Source of the DNA: Pseudorhodoferax aquiterrae
GTDB lineage: Bacteria > Pseudomonadota > Gammaproteobacteria > Burkholderiales > Burkholderiaceae_C
Reading direction: 5' to 3'
Length of the DNA stretch: 64,000 bases
Assembly (NCBI RefSeq): GCF_014652235.1
Contig: NZ_BMYK01000029.1
Span: forward strand, 1-64,000
In this document: in pieces, positions 28,355 to 37,753 of the stretch
Position numbering within the stretch: position 1 is the first letter of the stretch
Layout: each line of letters starts with the position of its first letter
The notes under the pieces: generated by a model
Databases searched by the model: none
What the model was told of the DNA's origin: nothing
The model's input: the letters and a program-made list of their open reading frames with translations, nothing else
Made by a program: the position numbers and the translations under genes

Positions 28355-28923
28355 AGCGACAGCGTGCCCGGGTCGGTGCGCCAGCGGCGCAGCGACTTCT
28401 GGAAGAACAGCGCATTGGGCACTTGCAGCAGCGCGCCGGCGTGCTCGGGCGTCACGTCCTCCAGCGTGGTGTAGACCAGCTGGATGTCGACCACGCGGCC
28501 CTTGATGCCGGGCTTGTCGCCCGCGTCGATGAGCTCGACCACGTCACCCAAACGGAATGGCCGGGTGCTGAAGATCAGCACCGCGCAGAACAGGTTGGAC
28601 AGCACGCTCCAGGCCGCGAAGAAGGCCACGGCGGCCACCGTCACGAAGCCCGTGAAACCCGTCCACAGCACGGTGGCCGACACGCCGAGCCGCTCCATCA
28701 CGAGCAGGAAGGCTGCGCCGTAGATCAGGTAGCGCAGCATGTTGCGCACCGGCGCGACGAGGTCGGTCGGCAGCTGGTAGCGCTGGCCTACGCGCGCCAC
28801 GATGCGGCGCAGCAGGTACTGCAGCAGCCAGGCCGCCACCAGGATGCCGAGGATCTGCAGCCCCGGCACGATGAGGTCGATCCACTCGTGCGCCCAGACG
28901 GGCAGGTAGTCGCGCAGCCGCAA
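28351..28923 (-). CDS. Short MscS-family mechanosensitive channel
   Basis: A 190-residue small-conductance mechanosensitive channel homologue. Three hydrophobic segments (about 15-40, 62-82, 85-118) lead into the beta-domain (TRPFRLGDVVELID and GRVVDIQLVYTTLED). E. coli MscS is near 286 residues; this protein ends soon after the beta-domain and lacks most of the C-terminal cage. The frame is open to a normal stop, so this is a short subfamily member rather than a frameshift. It starts at TTG 28923, four bases after lysS, with a GAGAGGG ribosome-binding site inside lysS. Confidence 0.82.
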   Translation of the reverse strand: MRLRDYLPVWAHEWIDLIVPGLQILGILVAAWLLQYLLRRIVARVGQRYQLPTDLVAPVRNMLRYLIYGAAFLLVMERLGVSATVLWTGFTGFVTVAAVAFFAAWSVLSNLFCAVLIFSTRPFRLGDVVELIDAGDKPGIKGRVVDIQLVYTTLEDVTPEHAGALLQVPNALFFQKSLRRWRTDPGTLSL

Positions 28924-28927
28924 GCGC

Positions 28928-30457
<1,530 letters not shown>

Positions 30458-30483
30458 GGCTGGAAAAGAACGGATGGCGCGCC

Positions 30484-30515
30484 GGCGGGTTGCCGGCGGC
30501 GAACCCGCCATTTTA
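30484..30515 (-). promoter_or_regulatory. lysS leader hairpin and -10-like element
   Basis: GGCGGGTT and AACCCGCC (30484-30491 and 30502-30509) form a perfect 8-bp stem about 27 bases before the lysS ATG. On the minus strand TAAAAT (30510-30515) lies just upstream, a possible -10; the -35 is not convincing. No T-box-like elements are seen. Confidence 0.4.
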
Positions 30516-30520
30516 GAAGC

Positions 30521-31081
30521 TCAATGCGACACGCCGTCGCGGGCCAGCACCTTGCGCGCGGTGCGCCACAGGATCAGCAGGTCCAGCCGCAGGCTGCGGT
30601 GCTGCAGGTACCAGTGGTCGAACTCGACCTTGGTGGGGATCGGCAGCTCGTCGCGGCCATTGATCTGGGCCCAGCCCGTGAGGCCGGGCGCCAGTGCGTC
30701 GACGCCGCGCTGGGTGCGCAGCGCGATGAGGTCGTGCTGGTTGAACAAGGCTGGGCGGGGGCCGACGAAGCTCATGTCGCCCCTGAGGATGCTCCAGAGC
30801 TGGGGCAACTCGTCCAGGCTGCTGCGGCGCAGGACGCTGCCGATGGGGGTGAGGTATTGCTCCGGCTGGTCCAGCAGGTGGGTGGCCACGGCCGGCGTGT
30901 CGGTGCGCATGCTGCGGAACTTGGGCATGCGGAAGATGCGGTTGTGGCGGCCGACGCGGTCGGACCAGTAGAGGGCGGGGCCGGGGGAGGTGAGGCGGAC
31001 GGCGAGGGCGATGGAAAGCAGGGGGAGGGCGAGCAGGGGCACCAGGGCCAGGGCCAGGAGGAGGTCGAGCAGGCGCTTCAT
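30521..31081 (-). CDS. PglC-type phosphoglycosyl transferase (sugar transferase)
   Basis: Transfers a sugar-1-phosphate from a UDP-sugar to undecaprenyl phosphate, the first membrane step in building a surface glycan. The 186-residue protein is the minimal monotopic form: one N-terminal re-entrant membrane segment (MKRLLDLLLALALVPLLAL), then KFRSMRTD, SSLDELPQLW, GDMSFVGPRP and PGLTGWAQINGRDE. No extra N-terminal WbaP-like membrane domain exists, so it groups with PglC and WecP-like enzymes. It overlaps the epimerase stop by four bases. Confidence 0.88.
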   Translation of the reverse strand: MKRLLDLLLALALVPLLALPLLSIALAVRLTSPGPALYWSDRVGRHNRIFRMPKFRSMRTDTPAVATHLLDQPEQYLTPIGSVLRRSSLDELPQLWSILRGDMSFVGPRPALFNQHDLIALRTQRGVDALAPGLTGWAQINGRDELPIPTKVEFDHWYLQHRSLRLDLLILWRTARKVLARDGVSH

Positions 31082-32040
31082 GGCACCAGCCCCGCCACCG
31101 CGCGGCGCAGGCCTTCGTCGACGCTGACGGGGGGCGACCAGTTCAACAGTGTGCGGGCCTTGGTGATGTCGAGCTGGAGGTTGCCGCACAGTCGATCGGC
31201 GGCTGCGCGGCGGCCCAGCAACGCTGCCCCGGCTGTCAGCAAGGGCGGCGGCACGGGCCACAGCCGGGCCGACCGGCCCATTGCGTTGCCCAGGCGGCGC
31301 AGCAGGTCGGGCGTGGACAGGTCCTCGCCATCGCTGACGAGAAAGGTCTGGTTGGCCGCCGCGGGATGCTCCAGGCACAGCAGCAGGAAGTCCACGAGGT
31401 TGTCGGTGCCGACCAGGCTGCGTCGGTTGTCGATGGCCGCCAGCGGCAGGGCCCAGCCGCTGGCCACCGCATGCATGAGCGCTGCGAAGTTGGCCTTGAC
31501 GCCGGGGCCGTAGACCAGCGGCGGGCGCACGACCACGACCTCCATGCCGGTACGTGCAGCGATGGCGGCCAGGCCTTGCTCGGCTTCCCATTTGCTCTGG
31601 CCGTAGGGGTCTTTGGGGGCCGGCTCCTCTGCTTCTGAAAAGAGTGCACCGGGTGTTGTTGCTTCGCCATGGACCTTGGCCGTGCTGACGAAGACGAAAC
31701 GGCGCGCGCCGGCGGCGGCGGCCTGCTCGGCCAGGTTCAGTGTGCCGGCGGTGTTGATGGTGCGGTAGGTGGAGAGCGGGTCAGGGTCGGCGTCGTGCAG
31801 GACGTGGGCACGGGCTGCAAGATGGAGCACCGCCCGGGTTCCCGCCACGGCTTGCGACCAGTCGGTCTGCGGCCCCAGGGCTGCGATGTGGACGCGCTGT
31901 TGCCCGCTTTGCATGGCGCCATGCCGGTGGGTCGAGAGTCGGCTGGAGATTCCGCGCTGTGCCAGCGCCGCAGCCGTGATGCGCCCTATGAATCCGTTGC
32001 TCCCCGTCAGCAGCAGTGACGGTACCGATGGGCCGGGCAT
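31078..32040 (-). CDS. NAD-dependent sugar epimerase/dehydratase
   Basis: Extended short-chain dehydrogenase acting on a nucleotide or lipid-linked sugar. The 320-residue protein has SLLLTGSNGFIG near the start, LHLAARAHV, the YGQSK catalytic pair (Tyr-x-x-x-Lys) and VVVRPPLVYGPGVKANF, features of the WbpP/WbpV-like UDP-GlcNAc C4 epimerase group seen next to PglC-type transferases. The start is uncertain: ATG 32040 places the glycine loop at residue 12; ATG 32088 adds 16 residues without a better ribosome-binding site. Convergence with no other gene; divergent from the plus glycosyltransferase. Confidence 0.85.
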   Translation of the reverse strand: MPGPSVPSLLLTGSNGFIGRITAAALAQRGISSRLSTHRHGAMQSGQQRVHIAALGPQTDWSQAVAGTRAVLHLAARAHVLHDADPDPLSTYRTINTAGTLNLAEQAAAAGARRFVFVSTAKVHGEATTPGALFSEAEEPAPKDPYGQSKWEAEQGLAAIAARTGMEVVVVRPPLVYGPGVKANFAALMHAVASGWALPLAAIDNRRSLVGTDNLVDFLLLCLEHPAAANQTFLVSDGEDLSTPDLLRRLGNAMGRSARLWPVPPPLLTAGAALLGRRAAADRLCGNLQLDITKARTLLNWSPPVSVDEGLRRAVAGLVP

Positions 32041-32093
32041 GGTGCGAAAAGGTGCGGATGAAAGAAGGCGCACAATGTTAGTAGACATGGCGC

Positions 32094-32112
32094 GGTGCAC
32101 GATCTGTGCACC
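32094..32112. promoter_or_regulatory. Perfect palindrome between divergent glycan genes
   Basis: GGTGCACGATCTGTGCACC: 7-bp inverted repeat with a 5-base centre, located 12 bases before the plus glycosyltransferase ATG and 53 bases (or 5 for the longer start) before the minus epimerase. Its place between two divergent starts suggests a shared operator, though it may also form a hairpin over the glycosyltransferase leader. Confidence 0.45.
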
Positions 32113-32124
32113 TATCTGATTTCG

Positions 32125-33258
32125 ATGGCGAAATTGCTGTACTTCATCTCCGAGGACTGGTTTTTCTGCTCGCACTTTCTGGAACGAGCCAAGTCCGCCC
32201 AACGTGCCGGTCATCAAGTCCTGGTGTTCACCCGCTTCAACAGCCATCAAGCGCAGCTGAAACGCGAGGGGTTTCGCGTGGTGCCCCTGTACATGGAGCG
32301 CAGCGGCATCAACGTGTTTCGTGAGATCGGCGTGCTCCGGCAGGTCTGGCGCGCCTACCGGGCCGAGCGGCCGGACCTGGTGCACCAAGTGGCGCTCAAG
32401 CCCATTCTTTACGGAAGCCTGGTGGCACGCTGGCTTGGCATCCGCTCAGTGGTCAACGCGCCGGTCGGCATGGGCTACGTCTTCACGGCCCAGGGCACTG
32501 GCCGGCGCATGTTGCGCGGCCTGGTGCGGCTGGCGTTGCGTGGCTTGTTGAATTCGCCGGGCAGCAAGGTCGTGTTCGAGAACGAGGAGGACCTTGAGAG
32601 CAGCGTGCGAAGCGGCAGCGTGCGTGCCCACGACGCCGTGCTGATCCGCGGGGCCGGCGTGGACCTGATGCGATTCACACCTGCCTGCGCACCGAGCGGG
32701 ACGCCGGTGGTGGTGCTCGGAGCCCGCATGCTGCGGGACAAGGGGGTCGTGGAGTTCGTCGAGGCGGCGCGGCTGTTGCGCGCGCGTGGCGTTGATGTGC
32801 GCTGCGTGCTGGTCGGTGCTCCGGACCGCGCCAATCCCTCGTCGCTGACGCAGGAGCAGCTCCAGCATTGGCAGGCCGAGTGTGTGGTCGAGTGGTGGGG
32901 GCACTGCGCCGACATGGTGGAGGTCTTGCGCCGGAGCCATATCGCCTGCCTGCCGTCGTACCGGGAGGGCTTGCCGAAGTTCCTGCTGGAGGCCATGGCC
33001 TGCGGCCTTGCCGTGGTCAGCACCGATGTGACCGGTTGTCGGCAGGCGGTCGAGCCAGGTGTGACCGGTCTGCTCGTGCCTGCAGGCGAAGCGGGGGCGC
33101 TGGCCCAGGCACTGGAGCGGCTGGTGCGCAATGCGCAGGAGCGAGCGGCGATGGGGCGTGCGGGGCGGGAACGCGTGCAACGCCTGTTCGGCAGCGAACG
33201 GGTGATCGACGAAACGCTGGCCCTGTATGCCGCGCTGGCCGACCGCGCCACACCATGA
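32125..33258 (+). CDS. Glycosyltransferase family 4
   Basis: A 377-residue GT-B glycosyltransferase. The C-terminal half has VVVLGARMLRDKGVVEFVEA, a typical nucleotide-sugar site start, and SYREGLPKFLLEAMACGLAVV with the E-x7-E pattern of GT4. The N-terminal half (FISEDWFFCSHFLERAKSAQ ... HQVALKPILYGSLVA) resembles the glycosyltransferases that act on Und-PP-sugars made by PglC-type enzymes; it may add the second sugar. ATG 32125 is used. It is coupled to the flippase gene by an ATGA overlap. Confidence 0.88.
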   Translation: MAKLLYFISEDWFFCSHFLERAKSAQRAGHQVLVFTRFNSHQAQLKREGFRVVPLYMERSGINVFREIGVLRQVWRAYRAERPDLVHQVALKPILYGSLVARWLGIRSVVNAPVGMGYVFTAQGTGRRMLRGLVRLALRGLLNSPGSKVVFENEEDLESSVRSGSVRAHDAVLIRGAGVDLMRFTPACAPSGTPVVVLGARMLRDKGVVEFVEAARLLRARGVDVRCVLVGAPDRANPSSLTQEQLQHWQAECVVEWWGHCADMVEVLRRSHIACLPSYREGLPKFLLEAMACGLAVVSTDVTGCRQAVEPGVTGLLVPAGEAGALAQALERLVRNAQERAAMGRAGRERVQRLFGSERVIDETLALYAALADRATP

Positions 33259-34586
33259 GCATGCGAACGCGCATGGCGCAGCATCGGGCCGACGCGTCGT
33301 CCTATCACCGCCGCATCGTGGCCGCCTTTCTGGCGGTCTCCGGCTTTGTGGCGATTGCCAAACTGGTCGGTGCCTTCAAGGAAATGGTACTGGCCTGGCG
33401 CTACGGGACATCGGCCTGGGTCGATGCCTACGTCTTCCTGTTCAACGTCGTGACCTGGCCCATGGCCGTGTGGTTCAGTGTGCTGATGGCAGTCGTCGTG
33501 CCGCTCGTGGCTCGCTTGCGCTCGGTTTCCGAAGACCAGAGCCGCGTCTTCATCCAGGAACTCAATGGGCTGAACTGGGTGCTGTCGGGCGTCGCCGCGG
33601 TCGGTGTGGCGGCGGGATTGCCCCACGCGTTGCGGCATTGGTCGGGTTTGCACGGCGAGGCTCTGGAACTGGCGCTGGCCTGGGCCGGACCCTTTGCGCT
33701 GCTGTGCGGGCTGGGCATGGCAACGACGCTGCAGTCCGTGCTGATCCTGGCGAGTGAGCGCCATGACAACACCCTGCTCGAAGCCGTTCCGTCCCTGGTG
33801 CTGCTGGTGGTGTTGTGGCTTCCGGCCCACTGGATCGGGCAACCCTTGGTGTGGGGATCTCTGGCGGGCTTCGCCGCGCATCTGCTCTGTACGGTTGCCG
33901 TGCTGCAACTCCGTGGTCAGGCCGTGTGGCCACGCCTGGGTTTCCGGTCCCCGGGATGGCGAACCTTCCGCGCCGGTATGGGCACCATGCTCCTGGCCCA
34001 GATGCTTGCCAGTGGCACGGTGCTCATCGACCAGTGGCTGGCTGCGCCGATCGGAGAGGGGGCGGTGTCCACGCTGTCCTATGCCGGCCGGGTGCTGGCG
34101 CTGCTGCTGGGGCTGGGCGCGATGGCGCTGGGGCGCGCGACACTGCCGGTGCTGGCGGACGCACAGTCCGTCAGCGGCGCGCGCGCGCGGGCGGTCGCCA
34201 TCCAATGGGTGAAATGGTCGCTGCTGGCAGGAGCCGCCGCCGCGCTGGTCGCCGTCCCCCTCGTCGGTCCGGGGGTGCGGCTCCTGTTCGAGCGGGGTGC
34301 CTTCGCTGCCGAGGACACCGCGGCGGTGGCCGGTGCCCTGCAGTTCGGCCTGTGGCAGGTGCCGGCATACTTCGGCTCTTTGGTGCTGATCAGCTTGTTC
34401 TCGGCGCAGGGCCGCTACCGGCCCCTCCTTCTGGCAGGCCTGCTGGGCATGGCGGCCAAGTTGGTGACGGCCTGGTGGCTGCTTCCTTCGATGGGCTTGC
34501 AGGGGGTCATGCTGTCGTCGGCGGCGTTCTACACGGCTGGCCTGGTGCTGCTGATGCAGTTGCAGCGCCCCGCAACACAGTCTTGA
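33255..34586 (+). CDS. MurJ/MviN-family lipid-linked oligosaccharide flippase
   Basis: A 443-residue polytopic membrane protein of the MOP superfamily with about 12-14 hydrophobic segments. The first helix region FVAIAKLVGAFKEMVLAWRYG, the later ALGRATLPVLADAQSV and GVRLLFERGAFAAEDT are MurJ/MviN-like motifs. Lying inside a glycan cluster rather than near murein genes, it probably moves an undecaprenyl-linked glycan across the inner membrane in place of a Wzx protein. It overlaps the preceding glycosyltransferase by four bases. A second, housekeeping MurJ would be expected elsewhere in the genome. Confidence 0.82.
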   Translation: MSMRTRMAQHRADASSYHRRIVAAFLAVSGFVAIAKLVGAFKEMVLAWRYGTSAWVDAYVFLFNVVTWPMAVWFSVLMAVVVPLVARLRSVSEDQSRVFIQELNGLNWVLSGVAAVGVAAGLPHALRHWSGLHGEALELALAWAGPFALLCGLGMATTLQSVLILASERHDNTLLEAVPSLVLLVVLWLPAHWIGQPLVWGSLAGFAAHLLCTVAVLQLRGQAVWPRLGFRSPGWRTFRAGMGTMLLAQMLASGTVLIDQWLAAPIGEGAVSTLSYAGRVLALLLGLGAMALGRATLPVLADAQSVSGARARAVAIQWVKWSLLAGAAAALVAVPLVGPGVRLLFERGAFAAEDTAAVAGALQFGLWQVPAYFGSLVLISLFSAQGRYRPLLLAGLLGMAAKLVTAWWLLPSMGLQGVMLSSAAFYTAGLVLLMQLQRPATQS

Positions 34587-34593
34587 TTCAGGA

Positions 34594-35457
34594 ATGACCC
34601 GACAGCCGCAGGTGGACATGGACTCGACATCGCACCAGGCGGAGGTGGCCTGCGGGGAGCGCTTCCAGTTCGGTGCCAACTGGGCCGGCTTTCTGCACAA
34701 GCTGGATGATCGGCGCATCGCGTTGGCGGAGCGTTCGCTGCAGGCCATGCTGCGCACCGATACGTTGGTCGGCAAGCGCTTTCTCGACGCGGGTTCCGGC
34801 AGCGGCTTGCTCAGCCTTGCGGCACGTCGGCTGGGCGCCAGCGTGCACTCATTCGACTTCGACCCGCAGTCGGTGCAGTGCACACAGGAGTTGCGGCGCC
34901 GCTATTTCCCAGACGATCCGGATTGGGTGGTCGAAAGTGGCTCGGTGCTCGATCCCGTCTACTTGCGGCACCTGGGGCGCTTCGACGTCGTGTATTCCTG
35001 GGGCGTCCTGCACCACACCGGCGCCATGTGGGAGGCCATGGAGAACATGGCGCCGCTGGTTGACGAGGCGGGACGACTGTGCATCGCGATCTATAACGAC
35101 CAGGGGTGGCGCAGCCGCATCTGGCTTGCGATCAAGCGGGTCTACAACCGGTTGCCGGTGGGCATGCGCTGGCTGGTGCTGGGGCCCGCCATGATGCGGC
35201 TGTGGGGGCCACGCATGCTGCTGGATGCCGCCCGTGGCCAGCCCTTCCATACATGGCGCCACTATGCAGACAAGAGCGCTAGGGGAATGGATGCGTGGCG
35301 CGATGTATTGGACTGGGTCGGTGGCCTGCCGTTCGAGGTGGCCAGCCCTGATGCGGTGTTCGAGTTCCATCGCCAGCGCGGCTTCGTCCTGGATCAGCTG
35401 GCGACGGTCGGTGGACGCCTGGGTTGCAATGAATTTGTCTTCAAGCGCAGTTGCTGA
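34594..35457 (+). CDS. Class I SAM-dependent methyltransferase
   Basis: A 287-residue methyltransferase. The SAM-binding motif I is FLDAGSGSGLLSLAARR (about 63-79), with acidic strand 2 end SFDFDP and later FDVVYSWGVLHHTGAMW. The C-terminal region (FHTWRHYADKSARGMDAW) is not a typical part of small-molecule enzymes and may bind a glycan or sugar acceptor. It probably methylates a sugar of the surface polymer. ATG 34594 or ATG 34618 could be the start. The next glycosyltransferase gene begins inside its last 29 bases. Confidence 0.8.
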   Translation: MTRQPQVDMDSTSHQAEVACGERFQFGANWAGFLHKLDDRRIALAERSLQAMLRTDTLVGKRFLDAGSGSGLLSLAARRLGASVHSFDFDPQSVQCTQELRRRYFPDDPDWVVESGSVLDPVYLRHLGRFDVVYSWGVLHHTGAMWEAMENMAPLVDEAGRLCIAIYNDQGWRSRIWLAIKRVYNRLPVGMRWLVLGPAMMRLWGPRMLLDAARGQPFHTWRHYADKSARGMDAWRDVLDWVGGLPFEVASPDAVFEFHRQRGFVLDQLATVGGRLGCNEFVFKRSC

Positions 35458-36586
35458 TGCCCACGGCCGCCGTTTGCGCGTGCTGTTCATCCTGCCAAAC
35501 TTGGCGGGAGGAGGGGCCGAGCGCGTGGTGTTGAGTCTGGCGCGCCATCTTGACCGTGCGCGCTTCGAGCCATTGCTGGCCGTCATCGATGGGGAGACCG
35601 CATCCTTGGATGGCGACGTCGCGGCGGATTTGCAGCGCATCGACCTGGGTTGTCGGCGGCTGCGCTATGCCTTGCCGTCGCTGCTTGCCCTGCTGTGGCG
35701 GTTGCGGCCCGACGTGGTGCTGACCACGCTGGGCCATGTGAACGTGGGCCTGGGTTGGCTGCGTCCCGTGCTGCCGCGGGGTATGGCCAGCGTGGCACGC
35801 GAGACGGTGGTGCTCAGCGAGGAGTTGCGGCATCGCCGTGCCGGATCGCTGTGGCCCTGGCTGGTGCGGCGTTTCTATGCGCGGCACGATGCCGTCGTGT
35901 GCCAGTCGCGCGACATGCAGCGCGACCTCGTGCAGGTTTTTGGCGTGTCCGAGCACCTCACCGTGCACATTCCGAATCCTGTGGACATCGGGCGCATCCG
36001 CGAGCACGCGGCGCCTGCCGAGTCCGGGCCGGCCGGGCGCATCCACCTGGTGGCTGCCGGCAGGCTGGTGCCGCAGAAGGGATTTGACCTGCTGCTCGAC
36101 GCATTGGCGGTGCTGCAGGAACCTCGCCTGCATCTCACGATCTTGGGCGAAGGGCCTGGGCGCGGTGGCCTTGAACGGCAGATCCGTGCGCTGGGTTTGG
36201 AGGAGCGGGTGCTGTTGGGAGGCCATCGGCGCAATCCCTATCCCTGCATTGCCGGTGCGGATGCCTTTGTACTGTCATCGCGCTTCGAAGGCTTTCCGAA
36301 TGTCGTGCTCGAAGCCATGGCCTGTGGCACGCCCGTGGTGGCCTTGCCTGCCCCGGGGGGCGTGCGCGACATGCTCGACGGCGTGCCAGGCTGCGTGGTC
36401 GCAGATGCCGTCACTGCACCGGCACTGGCTACGGCGCTTCGACATTGGCTCGTGCAGCCACGGCACCGCGTGCCGGCCGATGCGTTGGATCGCTACCGAA
36501 CGCGACCGGTGCTTGCGCAATACGAGGCCATGTTCGAGCGGGTCGCCGCGGCACGAGCGCTGCGGTCCGGCAGGGAGGCTGGCTGA
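35429..36586 (+). CDS. Glycosyltransferase family 4
   Basis: 385-residue GT-B glycosyltransferase. It opens with RVLFILPNLAGGGAERVV, the N-terminal Rossmann motif of GT4, and ends with SSRFEGFPNVVLEAMACGTPVVALPAPGG carrying E-x7-E. Acceptor and donor sugars cannot be read from sequence. ATG 35429 overlaps the methyltransferase gene by 29 bases; there is no later ATG before the conserved core, only GTG/TTG codons. Three bases separate it from the next glycosyltransferase gene. Confidence 0.87.
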   Translation: MNLSSSAVADAHGRRLRVLFILPNLAGGGAERVVLSLARHLDRARFEPLLAVIDGETASLDGDVAADLQRIDLGCRRLRYALPSLLALLWRLRPDVVLTTLGHVNVGLGWLRPVLPRGMASVARETVVLSEELRHRRAGSLWPWLVRRFYARHDAVVCQSRDMQRDLVQVFGVSEHLTVHIPNPVDIGRIREHAAPAESGPAGRIHLVAAGRLVPQKGFDLLLDALAVLQEPRLHLTILGEGPGRGGLERQIRALGLEERVLLGGHRRNPYPCIAGADAFVLSSRFEGFPNVVLEAMACGTPVVALPAPGGVRDMLDGVPGCVVADAVTAPALATALRHWLVQPRHRVPADALDRYRTRPVLAQYEAMFERVAAARALRSGREAG

Positions 36587-36589
36587 GCC

Positions 36590-37753
36590 ATGGCACATTT
36601 GGTCGTGCTGCATGTGATTGCGGGTCTGGGCCGTGGCGGGGCCGAGGCCGTGATGGCGCGTTTGGTTGCCGCCTCGGCTGCGCAGTGCCGGCACGTGGTG
36701 GTGAGCCTGAGCGATGACGGCGTGCACGGCGCGCGCTTGCGCATGCAAGGCGTTTCCGTGCACACGTTGGGCTGGCGACGCGGCCGCGCCACAGCCGGTG
36801 GTTTGTTTCGGCTCTACCGCGTGGTGCGAGACGTGCGGCCCGATGTGGTGCAGACCTGGATGTACCACGCAGATCTGGTCGGTGGCCTGGCTGCCCGGCT
36901 GGCTGGCGTGCGGGCCGTGTCCTGGGGGATCCGCAATTCGGACCTGCATCCGCAGCGCTCGAGCCGTTCGGCCCGGATGGCATTGCGGCTCTGCGCGCTG
37001 CTGTCGGCGTGGGTGCCGCGCGTGATCGTGTCCTGTTCGGAGCGGGCAGCGCGGCTGCACGCCGCGCTTGGCTATCGGGCCGACCGCATGCAGACCATTT
37101 CCAATGGCCTGGACCTGCATACTTGGTCCGTGCGGCCGCAGGCGCGTGCCGAGCAGCGGGCGCGCTGGGGTATCGGCATGGCAGCCCCGCTTCTGGGCAT
37201 GGTGGCGCGCTGGGATCCGCAGAAGGACCATGCCAACTTGTTCGAGGCGCTGTCCCAGGTCGCCCGCGCTTTGCCCGAACTCGTCTGCGTGCTGGTGGGG
37301 CCGGGAATGGACGCGGAGAACGCCAACCTGATCCGGGCGATCCGCGCGCGCGGCCTGCAGGGTCGGATCGTGCTGGATGGTCCCCGCGACGATGTGGTCG
37401 ATGTCGTGGCCGCGCTGGATGTGCACGTGCTGTCCAGTGCATACGGCGAGGCGTTTCCGAACGTAGTGGCCGAAGCCATGGCATGTGGTACGCCATGTGT
37501 GGTGACGGACGTTGGCGACTCCGGCCGCATCGTCGGCGCATGCGGCTGGGTCGTGCCCCCGTGCGACGCACAGGCCCTGGGCGAGGCATTGCAGGAGGCG
37601 CTGACGGTGGTATGCGGCGATGGTGGAGCGGCATTGCGCGCCGCCTGCCGCCAGCACGTGGAAGAGCACTTCGGCCTGGACCGCATGGTGCAGGCCTACT
37701 TGCAACTGTGGGCGCGTCTGCGCACTGAGGGAGACGCGCGATGTGCGGCATAG
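36590..37753 (+). CDS. Glycosyltransferase family 4
   Basis: 387-residue GT-B glycosyltransferase, a paralogue-like relative of the preceding gene product. It has LHVIAGLGRGGAEAVMARL at the start, LLGMVARWDPQKDHANLFEA at the inter-domain junction and SAYGEAFPNVVAEAMACGTPCVVTDVG with the E-x7-E pattern. It overlaps the asparagine synthase start by 13 bases. Sugar specificity unknown. Confidence 0.88.
   Translation: MAHLVVLHVIAGLGRGGAEAVMARLVAASAAQCRHVVVSLSDDGVHGARLRMQGVSVHTLGWRRGRATAGGLFRLYRVVRDVRPDVVQTWMYHADLVGGLAARLAGVRAVSWGIRNSDLHPQRSSRSARMALRLCALLSAWVPRVIVSCSERAARLHAALGYRADRMQTISNGLDLHTWSVRPQARAEQRARWGIGMAAPLLGMVARWDPQKDHANLFEALSQVARALPELVCVLVGPGMDAENANLIRAIRARGLQGRIVLDGPRDDVVDVVAALDVHVLSSAYGEAFPNVVAEAMACGTPCVVTDVGDSGRIVGACGWVVPPCDAQALGEALQEALTVVCGDGGAALRAACRQHVEEHFGLDRMVQAYLQLWARLRTEGDARCAA

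Noticed and set aside
28351-28923. mscS as a truncated pseudogene
   Set aside because: The frame is intact, has a good ribosome-binding site and is coupled to both neighbours; short MscS homologues exist, so loss of the C-terminal domain is likely natural.
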